From contig OY744521.1 in NCBI GenBank assembly GCA_963556195.1, positions 131,599,788 to 131,663,787 on the forward strand: a stretch of DNA of 64,000 nt. The letters are read 5' to 3'. This DNA is from Sepiola atlantica. Lineage: Eukaryota; Mollusca; Cephalopoda; Sepiida; Sepiolidae. The notes below the pieces were generated by a model, which was given only the letters and a program-made list of their open reading frames with translations, searched no databases and was not told where the DNA came from. The translations under genes were made by a program, and so were the position numbers. Of the stretch, positions 49,040 through 59,783 are shown one piece after another (position 1 is the first letter of the stretch; every line of letters starts with the position of its first letter).

Positions 49040-50530
49040 CAATATAAATGGGTCACACAAGAGAATAGACTTGTAATGGAATGCTACCAGAGAAGGCGAA
49101 ACCCACAGAAAGAGGTTATCAGAAACGAATCACAGAACTAACTGACGAACACGCAAGAGAAGTGAAAAATATGAAGCCGTTCATGACCGAGACTAAAGAA
49201 ATATCCGTTCACTAAGGAACGAATATTGGAAGATATTGTAATGTGAAACAGAGTAAGTAAACATACTATTCGCGTACATCTCAACATGTACTATCACAGT
49301 CTTAAACAACTTGACATATGTGGGGGAAAACTCAATAAGTACTACAATATATAGAGAAAAATGATCGGCCAAAAAATAACCGGAAAGCAAGAATGTGAAG
49401 TCAGACTGGAAACTCAGATCACCAAACTTCGAAAATAAAAAAATAAAAAATAGGATGAACGAGATTGAAGAGCACAAATCTGAATCGTAAGGAAATACTA
49501 AATAAGAAAAATGAAGGACTAAAACAAAAGATAGAAGCAAAAGAATGATAACTGAGACGAAACAGATGAAAATTGAACCGCCCAAACAGAACAGAAAACG
49601 ATTAAAATCAGTTTTGCAAAAACGAAAACAGAGAAAGAACAACAACAGAACAATCGGGCAAGACAGAAACAAACCACTTCTGAAGCAAGATATGAGAAAA
49701 GCCTCAAAAACAAAACAAAACTACAAAATAGCTAAGAAAACATGAAAGAATAACTACGATGATTTGAAGGAGGAACAGAAACAGCAATTCATGAAGAAAC
49801 GATTTAGAGAGCCCTAGAAAATGGCAAACTGGGAAGCAGGAGGCCACGATTAAAAGCGTGCATGCTGGCTTAAAAATGAAATATGTGTTATGCCACTCAA
49901 CTACATACTCAGGAATTGCGATACTGGATAAAGTTTTACAGGCACATAACAAAAATAGATCACCACATCTACATGGATGAGCTAAACTTATAAAACAAAA
50001 CACACTGGAATATCTGATAAAATCTGCCAGAGTCTACAGCCAGGACAGGACAGTATATATAAAGCATGAAACTGCCCAACCATGAGGATATGATACCCAC
50101 CAAGCGAACAGGATTACTTAAATATTTAGGATCTCTAGAAGCAGAAATCGTCTCATCTACATAAATGAAAAAGACGATTGGGAAACAATAACTGAGAAGA
50201 ACAAACACACTCTTAGACACGAAATGATAAAGTGAAAATAAAGAAAAGGAAATACACACCTGGGCAGTATAAGTAATAATATATTCTGGGCAATTCATAG
50301 GCTGGACTAACGAAGAACTTAGGCAACTTGACCAGAGGACTAGTAAATGAATGATTATACAAAACATAGTACACCTAAAGGACGATACGGACATACTCTT
50401 CACCAAAAGAAGTGAATGGGGGAAAAGGACTGGTTCGTATAGAAGACTGTGTGAGAGAACATGAAAGAGCTGAAGAAATACATAACGCAGAACACAGAAA
50501 TGCTGATCACCTCACATCCGGTGACTTAGA
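49040..50530 (+). pseudogene. LINE-A (R4/Dong-like), 5' and reverse transcriptase part, decayed
   Basis: A non-LTR retrotransposon with many stops. The 5' portion (49.1-50.0 kb) is lysine/glutamine-rich, for example the frame 49545-49745, and probably corresponds to the region ahead of the RT. The RT C-terminal region is recognisable: 'PSEQDYLNI' overlaps a frame giving 'LLKYLGSLEAEIVS' (about 50112-50155; family motif YKYLG), then 'FIGWTNEELRQLDQRTSK' (about 50295-50350; family WT..EI..LD..TRK) and 'KRSEWGKRTGSYRRLCERT' (about 50405-50460; family PR.EGGRGL..LE). The central RT palm is largely lost. The copy is broken at 50531 by an inserted LINE-B fragment and resumes at 51144. Confidence 0.68.
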
Positions 50531-51143
50531 ACCAACATCAACGACGTAGAAACTTTTCTCTTGACAACCTCCCCGATATTACCAGAGCTAAGTGAAATGA
50601 ACCTTAAACCCTCAATTTCCTCTCATCACTTTGACATGACTGATTACCTTCGACTCTACCGTAAGGTCTCTGACGAACATATGCATCGGATAGAAGTTTG
50701 TGTACGGAACACCCTCCCCTTTACTAGAAAACATAGGTTAGAATCAGATGACCAAGCCTAAATGTGTTTTAGATTGGCCTTACATCACAGAGTTAGTTAC
50801 TTATATGTCTTATGTCGTTCTCCTTCGACCCAGGATTACTCACTACTTGACCCTGTCTCTGAAAGCTTAGACAGAACAGTCTCACTCGACTCGGATGCCG
50901 AAAAACATGTATATCGGGAGTTTAATGCACACCACCGTGACTGGTTGGAATTCTCCAGCGTTACTGATGCAGCAGGGAACTCTACCCTTAATTTATCCTA
51001 CGCTCACGACCTCTTACAAACTGTCACTTTTCCAACCCGTGTTCCGGATAGCGCGGACTAGCAAGCCTCACTTCTCGACCTGTTCTTGATCGCACTACCT
51101 TAGGCTTGTGCGGCGAATGCCCATAGTACGCTCGAAAACTCTT
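50531..51143 (+). pseudogene. LINE-B endonuclease fragment inside LINE-A
   Basis: Encodes the endonuclease domain of LINE-B: the frame 50561-50761 covers 'LKPSISSHHFDMTDYLRLYR', and 50762-51061 continues in frame after one stop with 'EFNAHHRDWLEFSSVTDAAG' (the N-A-H-x-x-W motif) and 'TVTFPTRVP'. This is the same domain as 27059-26784 on the minus strand. One stop codon (50759-50761) is the only break across about 165 residues, so it is well preserved. RT sequence of LINE-B is absent, which is unusual because most truncations lose the 5' end. Confidence 0.82.
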
Positions 51144-51946
51144 TTAAAAAAGACCGGAACAGAGACCCACCAACATTCCTAAACATCATTAAACAACGAA
51201 CAACTGAAAAGAAAAAATGGAATCTCTAATTAAAGCTGCACAGAACAATTCGATTTAAGTATTAAATAAATAAAGCCCAAGAAAACTGTGAATAAATAGA
51301 CGAAACAATAAATCAGATAATTAGTGAATGAAGCAAACAAGCCAAAAAACATTACAAGAACATTCATTAATGTGTGAAGCAAAGCTCTACGCTGAGAACT
51401 ATGACAACGACTGCATCTCGAACTCGCGGACAAATGGTTCAAAAATAAACCAGATACAGTACTGGAAAACGAAAATTACAAAACCCTCTTTGACATGAGC
51501 GTGCCAAGAGAAACACGTATACAAGGAGGTCGGATGCCATAATAATCAACAAGAAGGGACAACCATGTAAAATCGTACATTTGCACGTTCTAGCAAGTCA
51601 CAGAACAACATTCAAGAAGGCAGAAAAACGAAGCAAGTACATAGAATTTACCAGAGATTTGAAAGATATATCGAGCATGGAACAGTGCTTAGAAGATTAA
51701 AACCTTGGGGAGGCTTCTTTGCCGTCAAACGACCAGAGAAAACCAAAGATAGTTGCAAGCGGGAAGTCGATAGTAAGCGTTTTCTTGTGATACCGCAAAG
51801 TCATTTGCAATAGTCATGGAAAAAGATGGAGAGTACAAGAAATCTGGGGAGACATGATGTCACTCAGATTCAAAGTTACACCACCGGTGATTATTAACGA
51901 GCAGTCACTCATGATGACCTGTATGGGAACTCCTAGTTACTACACA
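51144..51946 (+). pseudogene. LINE-A, C-terminal and 3' part after the inserted fragment
   Basis: Continues LINE-A: 'RNRDPPTFLNIIKQRTTEKK', then 'DAIIINKKGQPCKIVHLHVL', 'ASHRTTFKKAEKRSKYIEF' and 'TRDLKDI' (about 51535-51670), matching the C-terminal restriction-like nuclease region pattern D.(V/I)...K..C..ID.A.P.D......E..KY..L. The 3' untranslated region (51.71-51.94 kb) ends at an (AAT)n tail and matches the 5' truncated copy at 5.3-5.5 kb. Stops and frameshifts throughout. Confidence 0.7.

Positions 51947-52027
<81 letters not shown>
51947..52027. repeat. (AAT)n array, LINE-A tail
   Basis: Trinucleotide array directly at the 3' end of LINE-A. Confidence 0.95.
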
Positions 52028-52029
<2 letters not shown>

Positions 52030-52125
52030 TTAAATTCATAATATGATTTTATATTGATAGTTTACTATTATCTTGAGTAATATTAAATTCAAGCACTCGC
52101 GAAGCATAATTTGTTCTGTCATTAT

Positions 52126-52130
<5 letters not shown>

Positions 52131-52160
<30 letters not shown>
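52131..52160. repeat. (TA)n microsatellite
   Basis: Short TA array. Confidence 0.92.
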
Positions 52161-52163
<3 letters not shown>

Positions 52164-52164
52164 C

Positions 52165-52306
52165 AAACACCAACAATAACACAATCCATCAATTGATACC
52201 AGAAACCCGACGAATCGCTCGCCGAGTCGAGAAACTGACCTGAAAGACATAAAGAGGGAGAACTCCGTAGTCTTCAACGAGACATGTCTAATAAACGACT
52301 TGCTGC

Positions 52307-52312
<6 letters not shown>
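52165..52312 (-). repeat. 'CGGCAGCAA' interspersed repeat, copy 2
   Basis: Reverse complement of the family seen at 29154-29300, again with its 'CGGCAGCAA' end at a TA array. Confidence 0.6.

Positions 52313-52351
<39 letters not shown>
52309..52351. repeat. (TA)n microsatellite
   Basis: TA array. Confidence 0.94.
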
Positions 52352-52355
<4 letters not shown>

Positions 52356-52559
52356 CGATTAGACAGACGTGCCAACTTTTTCTTATTAATGCTGTTGATC
52401 CGTTTTTTTCTAGTCTTCGTACGACAGATTTGATGTTATAATCCAAGGAGTGTAAATATCTCCGTATTTTTTGCGAACGTTTTAGACTGAAATCGGTCGT
52501 CGTCAGGCGGTTGCAAAATGAATTAAATTGGTGAATTTATCAAGAGGGCGCTCTTTGAA

Positions 52560-52910
52560 ATTATTTCAACATCACTTTAATACACCCCCCCCCGCATAAC
52601 GGAAATGATTATGTTTGTTTTATTAATGCGTATAAACAATGCTTCCATTAAGGGGATGCAAACACTGCAAGCCGAACCCGCCAAGATGGATGTGTTATTT
52701 TTTAAACAGTTCCAAAATTCGTTCTTTGGGAGGCCATGCTTGACAACATGTTGGTATATCGAGCTTTGACGTAAGTGAGGTGGTAAAAAAGTCCGCGTGA
52801 TATGGTAGTCCTAGTCATGCCAATATACGTGCTGTTTGCAGAGAAACATTCTTCGATAGGGCATTGAAACACGTATATGGCATTACCAGTTTTAAGTAAG
52901 CCATCATCAG
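52560..52910 (-). pseudogene. Penelope-like element, GIY-YIG endonuclease part
   Basis: Minus-strand translation in one frame gives 'KTGNAIYVFQCPIEECFSAN' and continues 'STYIGMTRTTISRGLFYHL', the IYVF...YIGMT...R signature of the GIY-YIG nuclease of Penelope-like retroelements, then 'TYVKARYTNMLSSMASQRTN' before a stop near 52.69 kb. The frame of 52815-53018 on the same strand is offset by one base from it. The RT part is missing upstream. The nuclease would nick DNA for target-primed reverse transcription. Confidence 0.7.
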
Positions 52911-52949
52911 CTGGGCTCTTTTTTTTTGATAAATTACTATTTTTTCACT

Positions 52950-53070
52950 TTTTGTAGTATATAATGAATCTGATTTTAGAGTTATTAGAAAATAATAATA
53001 CAAAAACATCATACACAAATATAAACCCAGTATCTAAAATCAGATCCATTGTATACTATAAAAAGTCAAA
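52950..53070. repeat. Inverted repeat, 33-bp arms
   Basis: 'CTTTTTGTAGTATATAATGA' and the following 'ATCTGATTTTAGA' (52950-52982) recurs inverted at 53037-53070 with few mismatches and a 55-base loop, just upstream (minus strand) of the Penelope-like remnant. Confidence 0.65.
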
Positions 53071-53079
53071 AACTACTAC

Positions 53080-54334
53080 TTTATTTATATAAAAAATTGC
53101 CCGGCTGATTGGAGTTGGTAGTGTAGTAACAGTTATGTTATCATAAGACGCTGGTCCCAGGAATTACATCATCCGTGTTTAAGGATGTGTTGAGCAGAAT
53201 CCTACGATGTATTTGATACTCTTTTATTCTATGTAATTGTTATTGCGAGTGAGTAGTATAGTATCGGTTCTGTTGTCATAAAAATTATTTTCAAGAAGTA
53301 CACTCGTCTTTTGGGGGAAGTGGGGTATCATTTCGTGTCTATCAATCACTGTAGTATATATTCGTTCACTATTATACCATCTACTCAAGCTCTCAAGAAT
53401 AGTCTACCGGAAAGATTGATTGTCGCAGTACATATTTTTATTTACTAGATGAAATATCAAATAGTAAGAGATCAATCGTTTTTTTCTTTCACTTCTTAAT
53501 ATATCATGTTATCAACATTAGTCAGAAGCCAAATAAATTAATAACTAAATATATAAACACAGCAATGCTGGCAGTTCTTAGTTAAGCTATTTGATCTTTT
53601 TTTCATTTTTATTCAACTTACGTGACTGAAAAAAGAAAAGAAATATTTTTTTAATCATGCTATCAATATTGGTCTGGGAATACTCGTTTCTGTGATATAA
53701 ATTCCTATTTTAATCACCTCATTATTGTTTTCGAAATAACGCATAAATAACTAAAACGTTGTATTACTTAAATCATTATTTTTAACACATTCATCTCAAG
53801 CTGTTTGCTATTTTTATTCTTCGTACAATAGAAACGCAAAAATAAAAATTAGGTCAGAAAAGATGGTCGCTATTTAAAAACGTCGTAAAAGAGGTTAGAA
53901 AATGATGACAAAAAGGTATTATCCTTTTTTAGGTAGCATAGTTCTCTTGGTTTATAAATCTGACAACTACATATTTCCGCCGAACATTGATATCGGCGTT
54001 TAAGTGGACAATGACACTTGTCGTAACTTAGTGTATGTGATGTTTTATGAATCAATAAACGCTAAAGAGTTTAACCGATTCTAAATATATAACACATTTA
54101 AATGGTTTATGCTTATTTAAATCATGGTAGTATATTTCCTTGGTCATCATAATACGTCCTGTATAGTATGTTTTGTTCCTTACGAAATTATTCCTTCTGG
54201 ATTACTTTGCCCAGTCTTCCAAGTAGTAGTTTACAATCTATTCGGCTGCCATGATATTATACTTCCAGGCATTTACTTCTATAAGTGCCCCCCACTTTGT
54301 GTTAGTCATGATATCATTCTTTGTTGGAAGTCAG
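53080..54334. other. AT-rich DNA with a weak internal direct repeat
   Basis: The stretches at about 53115-53165 and 53250-53300 resemble each other ('GTAGTGTAGTAACAGTTATG' against 'GTAGTATAGTATCGGTTCTG', both followed by 'TTATCATAA'-like sequence). No other feature recognised. Confidence 0.35.
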
Positions 54335-54438
54335 TGTATATATATATATACATGTATATATATATACATGTATATATAAATGTATATATATTTATATATA
54401 TATATATTTATATATATATATATATATGTATATATATA
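54335..54438. repeat. (TA)n microsatellite with TG and TT variants
   Basis: TA-rich array with interruptions. Confidence 0.93.
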
Positions 54439-54546
54439 ATATTAGTACTTCATGTATCCACATAAACTATTATAAGGAGATATATTTTTTATGTGTCAGT
54501 TTTCAGTATTTACTTCAACAGTGCTCGATACGTAAGTGGAGCTAGG

Positions 54547-54712
54547 TAGTAAGCAATGAACATATATATGGCAATCAAGCTACCCAGAGGCTCCCGTGTT
54601 TCATCCCCGGTGGGAATCGTCAGGCTAAATTTAGCCTGACAATTCCCCCCGGGGATGAAACACGGGAGCCTCTGTGTTGCTTGATTGCCATATATATGTT
54701 CATTGCTTACTA
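54547..54712. repeat. Palindrome, 83-bp arms, no spacer
   Basis: The left arm (54547-54629) and right arm (54630-54712) are inverted copies with four mismatches and an axis between 54629 and 54630 (CAGGCTAAA|TTTAGCCTG). It is GC-richer than its surroundings and its right edge runs into a TA array. Confidence 0.92.
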
Positions 54713-54713
54713 T

Positions 54714-54731
54714 GTATATATATATAGATAG

Positions 54732-54810
<79 letters not shown>

Positions 54811-54848
54811 AAGAGAGTAAGAGAGAGAGCGAGAGAGAGAGTAGAGGG
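54714..54848. repeat. Compound microsatellite (TA)n(GA)n
   Basis: TA array followed by a GA-rich tract to about 54848. Confidence 0.95.
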
Positions 54849-54874
54849 TAGTGCCGAATATATAAGCTCAATTT

Positions 54875-55480
54875 AATTTAATTCTATTCAAATCGCATTC
54901 AGCGGATTTTCCATTTAACCAGCGAATTAGGGTGTGTGCTACTCCGATCAAATCATTAGAACCTTGAATGTTGAACATCATGATTTCAACAAAAAGTGAG
55001 TTTACTGAACTTTTTATTTTATTTGGTTCATTTATCGTTGTATGAATTAACATAAACATTGGATGCATTTTTAACTGTCATTTACTGCATCGACTGCGGA
55101 TGCATTTCCCGACTGGATACCTTCTTCAACTTTTTCAATTTTTGCGTTTTTGGACTGTCACTCACTACCTGGATCAACCTTCAATCAACCTCTTAGATAT
55201 CTTTCCTAAATATGTTTTAAATTGTATGACTTGGATGGATTATATACCTTTAAAAGTATGTTTTGGGGTTGATATATTTGATGTGTTATATACTTTTATG
55301 TGTTTCGTATATATTTTTATATATTTTCAAAGTGTAATTTTTCCACCTGCAGTAATGTCACTGCGGTAATGGTCCTCTGAGGAGAATACTTATCTTTGAA
55401 AACTCATGAGTTAAGGACGTTAATATACTTTGCCTGAACTTTTAATTCTAATAAAATTTGATTCGTACCTTATTTTATTA
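54875..55480. other. Unclassified sequence with a palindromic 'CTGCAGTAATGTCACTGCGG' segment
   Basis: No coding content. The 55350-55430 stretch ('GGTCCTCTGAGGAG', then 'AAAACTCATGAGTTAAGGAC') has the look of an interspersed-repeat end, but I could not match it to a family. Confidence 0.3.
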
Positions 55481-55497
55481 TTTCATTTCATTTGATG

Positions 55498-55499
<2 letters not shown>

Positions 55500-55552
<53 letters not shown>
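55500..55552. repeat. (TA)n microsatellite
   Basis: TA array. Confidence 0.95.
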
Positions 55553-55556
<4 letters not shown>

Positions 55557-55739
55557 GTAATTAAATTAGCTTTTTGTAGTTGTTTATGAAAACGATTTAT
55601 TAACGGTTATCGTCGGTATTTGGAAACACATTAAGAGATATATAGATATGTACATAGATAAATAAATTGAATAGAATACACTAGATAAGTATATATATAT
55701 GCCTATATAAATATATACATATATATATACATATATATT

Positions 55740-55741
55740 AG

Positions 55742-55815
<74 letters not shown>

Positions 55816-55910
55816 CACAAATGGATAGATATATAGCTGGATAGATATATAGACATATTTATGTATAGATAGATAGATAGATAGATAGATACATAGATAG
55901 ATAGATAAAA
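55740..55910. repeat. (TAGA)n tetranucleotide microsatellite
   Basis: About 19 TAGA units (55740-55815) and a second run (55865-55910). It lies in a wider TAGA-like, TATA-rich zone from 55640. The Leu-Ser-Ile-Tyr open frames are artefacts. Confidence 0.96.
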
Positions 55911-56189
55911 GACATATAGATTGATGAATATATAGATTTATTGATAAACAGACGCAGCCACACGCGCGAACCCCCATCCATATTTAGATTGATGGATGCA
56001 TATGCACACACACGCGTATCATGCATTTATTCTATGCATGTGGATACACACATGCACTCGTGTGCGCGTGCATATGGGTTTGTGTCCATACACGTACACA
56101 CATTCGTTTTCATGAGCATGCTGATTCGTGGAGTCAACATGCTGTGTGATTTGAGTTATGATCTGTTTAATGCTGGGTTGAATTTAAAT

Positions 56190-57320
56190 ATCAAGTGTTT
56201 TTCCTGTGTGAGGAGGTATGTATAATCCTGAGTTTTAAACATGGGCGTTACTTTGATTGTTTTCTTATGTTGCATCAGTATGTATGCTAACAGACAAATA
56301 ATTTTCTGTTTTCTTGGATATTTTATGTTGTATTTATGTAAAGCAACTCTATTATTAAGTTTTTCGGTTGCGCCTATATAGGATGTGTTTTATGTAACCC
56401 ATTCATGTACATAGTACACCTTTTTCGAATTGCATTTAAAGTGTTTTCTAATTTTGAATGTGGGTAGTGTATTTGAATGTGTATGACTTCCTCTCTATTA
56501 TTATGGTTCCAACCCCACCTATTTCTATGTAGCATTTCCTGACCCATGTTATTATGTAGTGGTTTGGGGAAACATTTTCTTGAGTTTTTTTTTTTCTTTG
56601 GCGTTTGTTTTCATTATTTTTCGAAATTTTTTGAATGTTGTTTAGATTTTTGTTTTGGTTGTGTCGCTTTAGGTTTTTATTGTTATCTCCGTGAATTGAT
56701 CTTGATTGTTTTTGTTTTGTGTGAACACGTATGCTAATATATGTTCTTTCTTTCGTTTTCTTGGAATTTGTATGTGTTCTAATGGTATGTTTTTACTAGT
56801 TCTATACGTTTGTCTATTATTTGCTGGAGGTATCCTCTTCTCGTAGAAGTGTTTTTATAGTGTTTCCAGTCGGACAATCTCGTAGTAATTAAATATAGTG
56901 CAGAGTATGCATGATAGGGAATACGCTATATATTTAGACAGCGTTTGGGGTGATGTCTTCTTAAATAGAGTTATAGTTGTTTATCCAGTGGTTTGTGGTT
57001 GATGATATTATTGTTTTGTTTTTTTATATTTTATCTAGGAAGGGTAGTTGTACGTGCCTCTGTCCAGGGGTGAATTTTATTTTGGGGTTAAAGTTTGGTA
57101 GTATATTGTGTAATTCATAGATGCCCCCGTGTGGGTTTCCAAAAGAAAAAGCAATCATCTCGGTATATTTTATATCGTTTGTCCATATATTTTTTTATCT
57201 TTTCATATACAATTTCATCCATATCGGCTAGTGTTAAATAAAACTATTTTGTGACATTACTACAATTTTTACTGGTCTGTTCGATCATGTATTGTATTTC
57301 GAAGTTTACGTTGCACTCTG
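56190..57320 (-). pseudogene. Penelope-like element, RT core to GIY-YIG endonuclease
   Basis: Minus strand, 5' to 3': an RT segment 'YEKIKKYMDKRYKIYRDDCF' (catalytic YRDD at 57165-57151), 'FFWKPTRG', then 'HNILPNFNPKIKFTPGQ' and 'VQLPFLD'. Next is a lysine/asparagine-rich linker (57.0-56.5 kb, with 'ILAYVFTQNKNNQDQFTEI'), and the GIY-YIG nuclease: 'TLPTFKIRKHFKCNSKKVYY' followed by 'SYIGATEKLNN' (56380-56351) and 'KTIKVTPMFK'. Penelope-like elements encode exactly this RT plus GIY-YIG order. Stops and at least two frameshifts make it inactive, and the N-terminal RT is missing. Confidence 0.75.
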
Positions 57321-58690
57321 AGTAAACAATAAACTCAACATATACGAACTAATTAAAACAATGCTTAACTTAATGTAAATCTGAAATATTGGAATTTTTA
57401 AATGAAATATAATTCCATCTGCGAACCCTTTTAAAATACTTCAAATAAACTGACATTTTTAAAATACATTTATCAATACATACTTAATACATATTGTTGA
57501 AATTTCCAAAAAAATCAAATGGTATCTGAATTTTCACGAAAGACATTACTCCCATTACCCTGTATACATAAAATGATATTAAACTAATTATAGCCCGCGT
57601 TAAATGTATTCAAAATCGTCAATGATCCGTTTAATTGATTAAAGAATGCATTCTTTTATATACAAATATATAAAACATATTAACATTCCTAATTTAATGA
57701 ATTTATATATGTACGTATTTTGTTGATATGTCTCAAATTCTTTCACAGCATATTTTCCTGAGTGCAAGTTAGATAGTTCACTATAATTAGATCGCATGCG
57801 TGTTGCACAAATTAGTAGAGAAAAATGCCGTAAAAGCATTTCGCATTCAAAATTCTTAATCATGTCAACACACATAATCTTCATAGAAATTGACATTGTT
57901 TGTCAGAAAAAAACTGTCATTTTTAAAGGGAACCGCCTCCGTTAATTAAAACTTAAATTCTGATATGCGAAAATGAATATATATGTTTTTGATTATTCGT
58001 TCTTTTTAAATGTCTAACTGTCATTTAAGCTGCCTGATTAAACCATATGTTTTAGGAAAAAAATGATTATTATAATTAAGCTGATTGCACATGCGTTGAG
58101 AATTACTAACATTCATGAGCAAATATTGATTTTATTTCAGCACTTTTTAATTTTCCGAATTGCTTTCAAAACTTTATGTGAAACCGTTCCTATTTGTTTA
58201 ATGAACATCGTCAATGGTGTGAAGAGGGGTCGATTTTTATCGCCTGTCGTCTTCCATAAAAGTCCTGACACATAGTTGCGTCTTCTTTTCTAATAAGCAA
58301 ATTTGACGTGTTTCTTAATATAAGGTCAACGTTTGAGAATGCGAGCGATTTGTAGATGTGTACTATAAACGTATATCTTAACTTAATACGTAATCATTAC
58401 ATCTCGCTTTTGCCTCTGATGTTAACATGCACATAATGTGCACATCTTTATTCGTAGTGAATCAATTTTCAATGAAATATGATGCTTACAAATATTAATA
58501 TGACGTAGACGTCATGGCGACAAGCCTATATTTATAACGCGCATTAATAAATAGAGTGAAAATATATAGTGCAAAATATAAAGTATTTATTCGCATTACT
58601 AGATTTTGCTATCGATTTAAGCTATGGAAACAACCTTCTGTATGAACGGTGAAAGGCTATGTTACAGCGAAACAGTCTGTGAATGACATC
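57321..58690. other. AT-rich DNA, no feature recognised
   Basis: The open frames at 57639-57896 (minus) and 58063-58275 (plus) match nothing I know. Confidence 0.4.
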
Positions 58691-58693
58691 ATT

Positions 58694-58695
<2 letters not shown>

Positions 58696-58736
<41 letters not shown>
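58696..58736. repeat. (TA)n microsatellite
   Basis: TA array. Confidence 0.94.
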
Positions 58737-58737
<1 letters not shown>

Positions 58738-59103
58738 ACTCCATTCTCTGGTCAAGCACGATCGCTAGGATATTATTTTGCTGCTTCTCCGCGTAATACA
58801 AAGCGATTTGTAAATAAAAAAAATGAGCACAGTGAAAGCGATGGTCGGTGTTTATATAAATATACATCATCATTTTTACAAGCGCTTCTCCCGTATGCTA
58901 ACAGTAAGATCTGCATACTCTCAACTAGATGGGTGAAAGTACGATTCTTAATTATGGTGACTTCAGATTACTACATTTTCAAGATAATATATTAATGTAT
59001 GATAATAAGCATTAAACTTCAATAAAAATAGTTGTCTACTTAAAGTTTCTATGGAGAATGTTTAATAGATATAAAGGAACATAATATAGGGCACAATCAA
59101 TAT
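58737..59103. other. No feature seen
   Basis: AT-rich; the frame at 58693-58995 begins in microsatellite and is not a gene. Confidence 0.4.
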
Positions 59104-59104
59104 A

Positions 59105-59158
<54 letters not shown>
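59104..59158. repeat. (TA)n microsatellite
   Basis: TA array on the left of the candidate LTR. Confidence 0.95.
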
Positions 59159-59162
<4 letters not shown>

Positions 59163-59616
59163 GAACCATGTTACCCCACTCGACGACCTTCGACCCCAAC
59201 GTTGTGTTTCCCTGGTCATCTTCTTTGTCTTCATTGTTTTAGCCGGGTCGTCTATCCACTGACGAATCGTCGAGGGCACAACAATGGTCCACAGGTTAAA
59301 ATAAAAGAAACACAAATCTCGATGAATAACACGAATACATATCATCGTTTTCCCAGTCCGATCCGCTCTCTCGGAAGGTTCAATCTTAACTGCCCGGCTT
59401 CTCTCAAAACCCAAACTTTTTTGTCATAAACTAAACTGTCGTCAACCTAACCTACCCCACTGTCGTCAAACTGTCGCAAAACGCCGTCACTCCTAAATGT
59501 CATGTCCGGTATTCATTTCTCAGTCAACTGTCCTGAACAATGGAAATTGACCACTCTCTCAACATCTTTTGTCTTTGTCGATGAGTCACTTCCTATTCTC
59601 GCGACCTCCATTGTAT

Positions 59617-59620
<4 letters not shown>
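59159..59620. mobile_element. Candidate solo LTR
   Basis: A 462-bp, GC-richer, non-AT block that begins TGT and ends ACA (plus strand), the usual inverted ends of Gypsy-type LTRs, and is flanked on both sides by ATATA. No primer-binding site or internal domain follows, so it would be a solo LTR. It contains several 'CTGTCGTCAA'-type short repeats at 59425-59480. The open frame 59097-59414 (minus) has no homology I know. TA flanks prevent a clear target duplication. Confidence 0.4.
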
Positions 59621-59669
<49 letters not shown>

Positions 59670-59718
59670 TCATACACACGCTCAAACACATTTACGCACA
59701 CATAGGTATATATGTATG

Positions 59719-59782
<64 letters not shown>
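59621..59782. repeat. Microsatellites (TA)n and (CT)n(TA)n(GT)n
   Basis: TA array at 59621-59666, then a compound CT/TA/GT array at 59717-59782. Confidence 0.95.

Positions 59783-59783
<1 letters not shown>

Noticed and set aside
49193..49672. 159-residue hydrophobic frame on the minus strand
   Set aside because: It is the antisense of the lysine/glutamine-rich part of LINE-A; Phe/Leu/Ser-rich antisense frames are expected there.
49969..50406. 145-residue minus-strand frame
   Set aside because: Antisense of the LINE-A RT region, which is recognisable on the plus strand.
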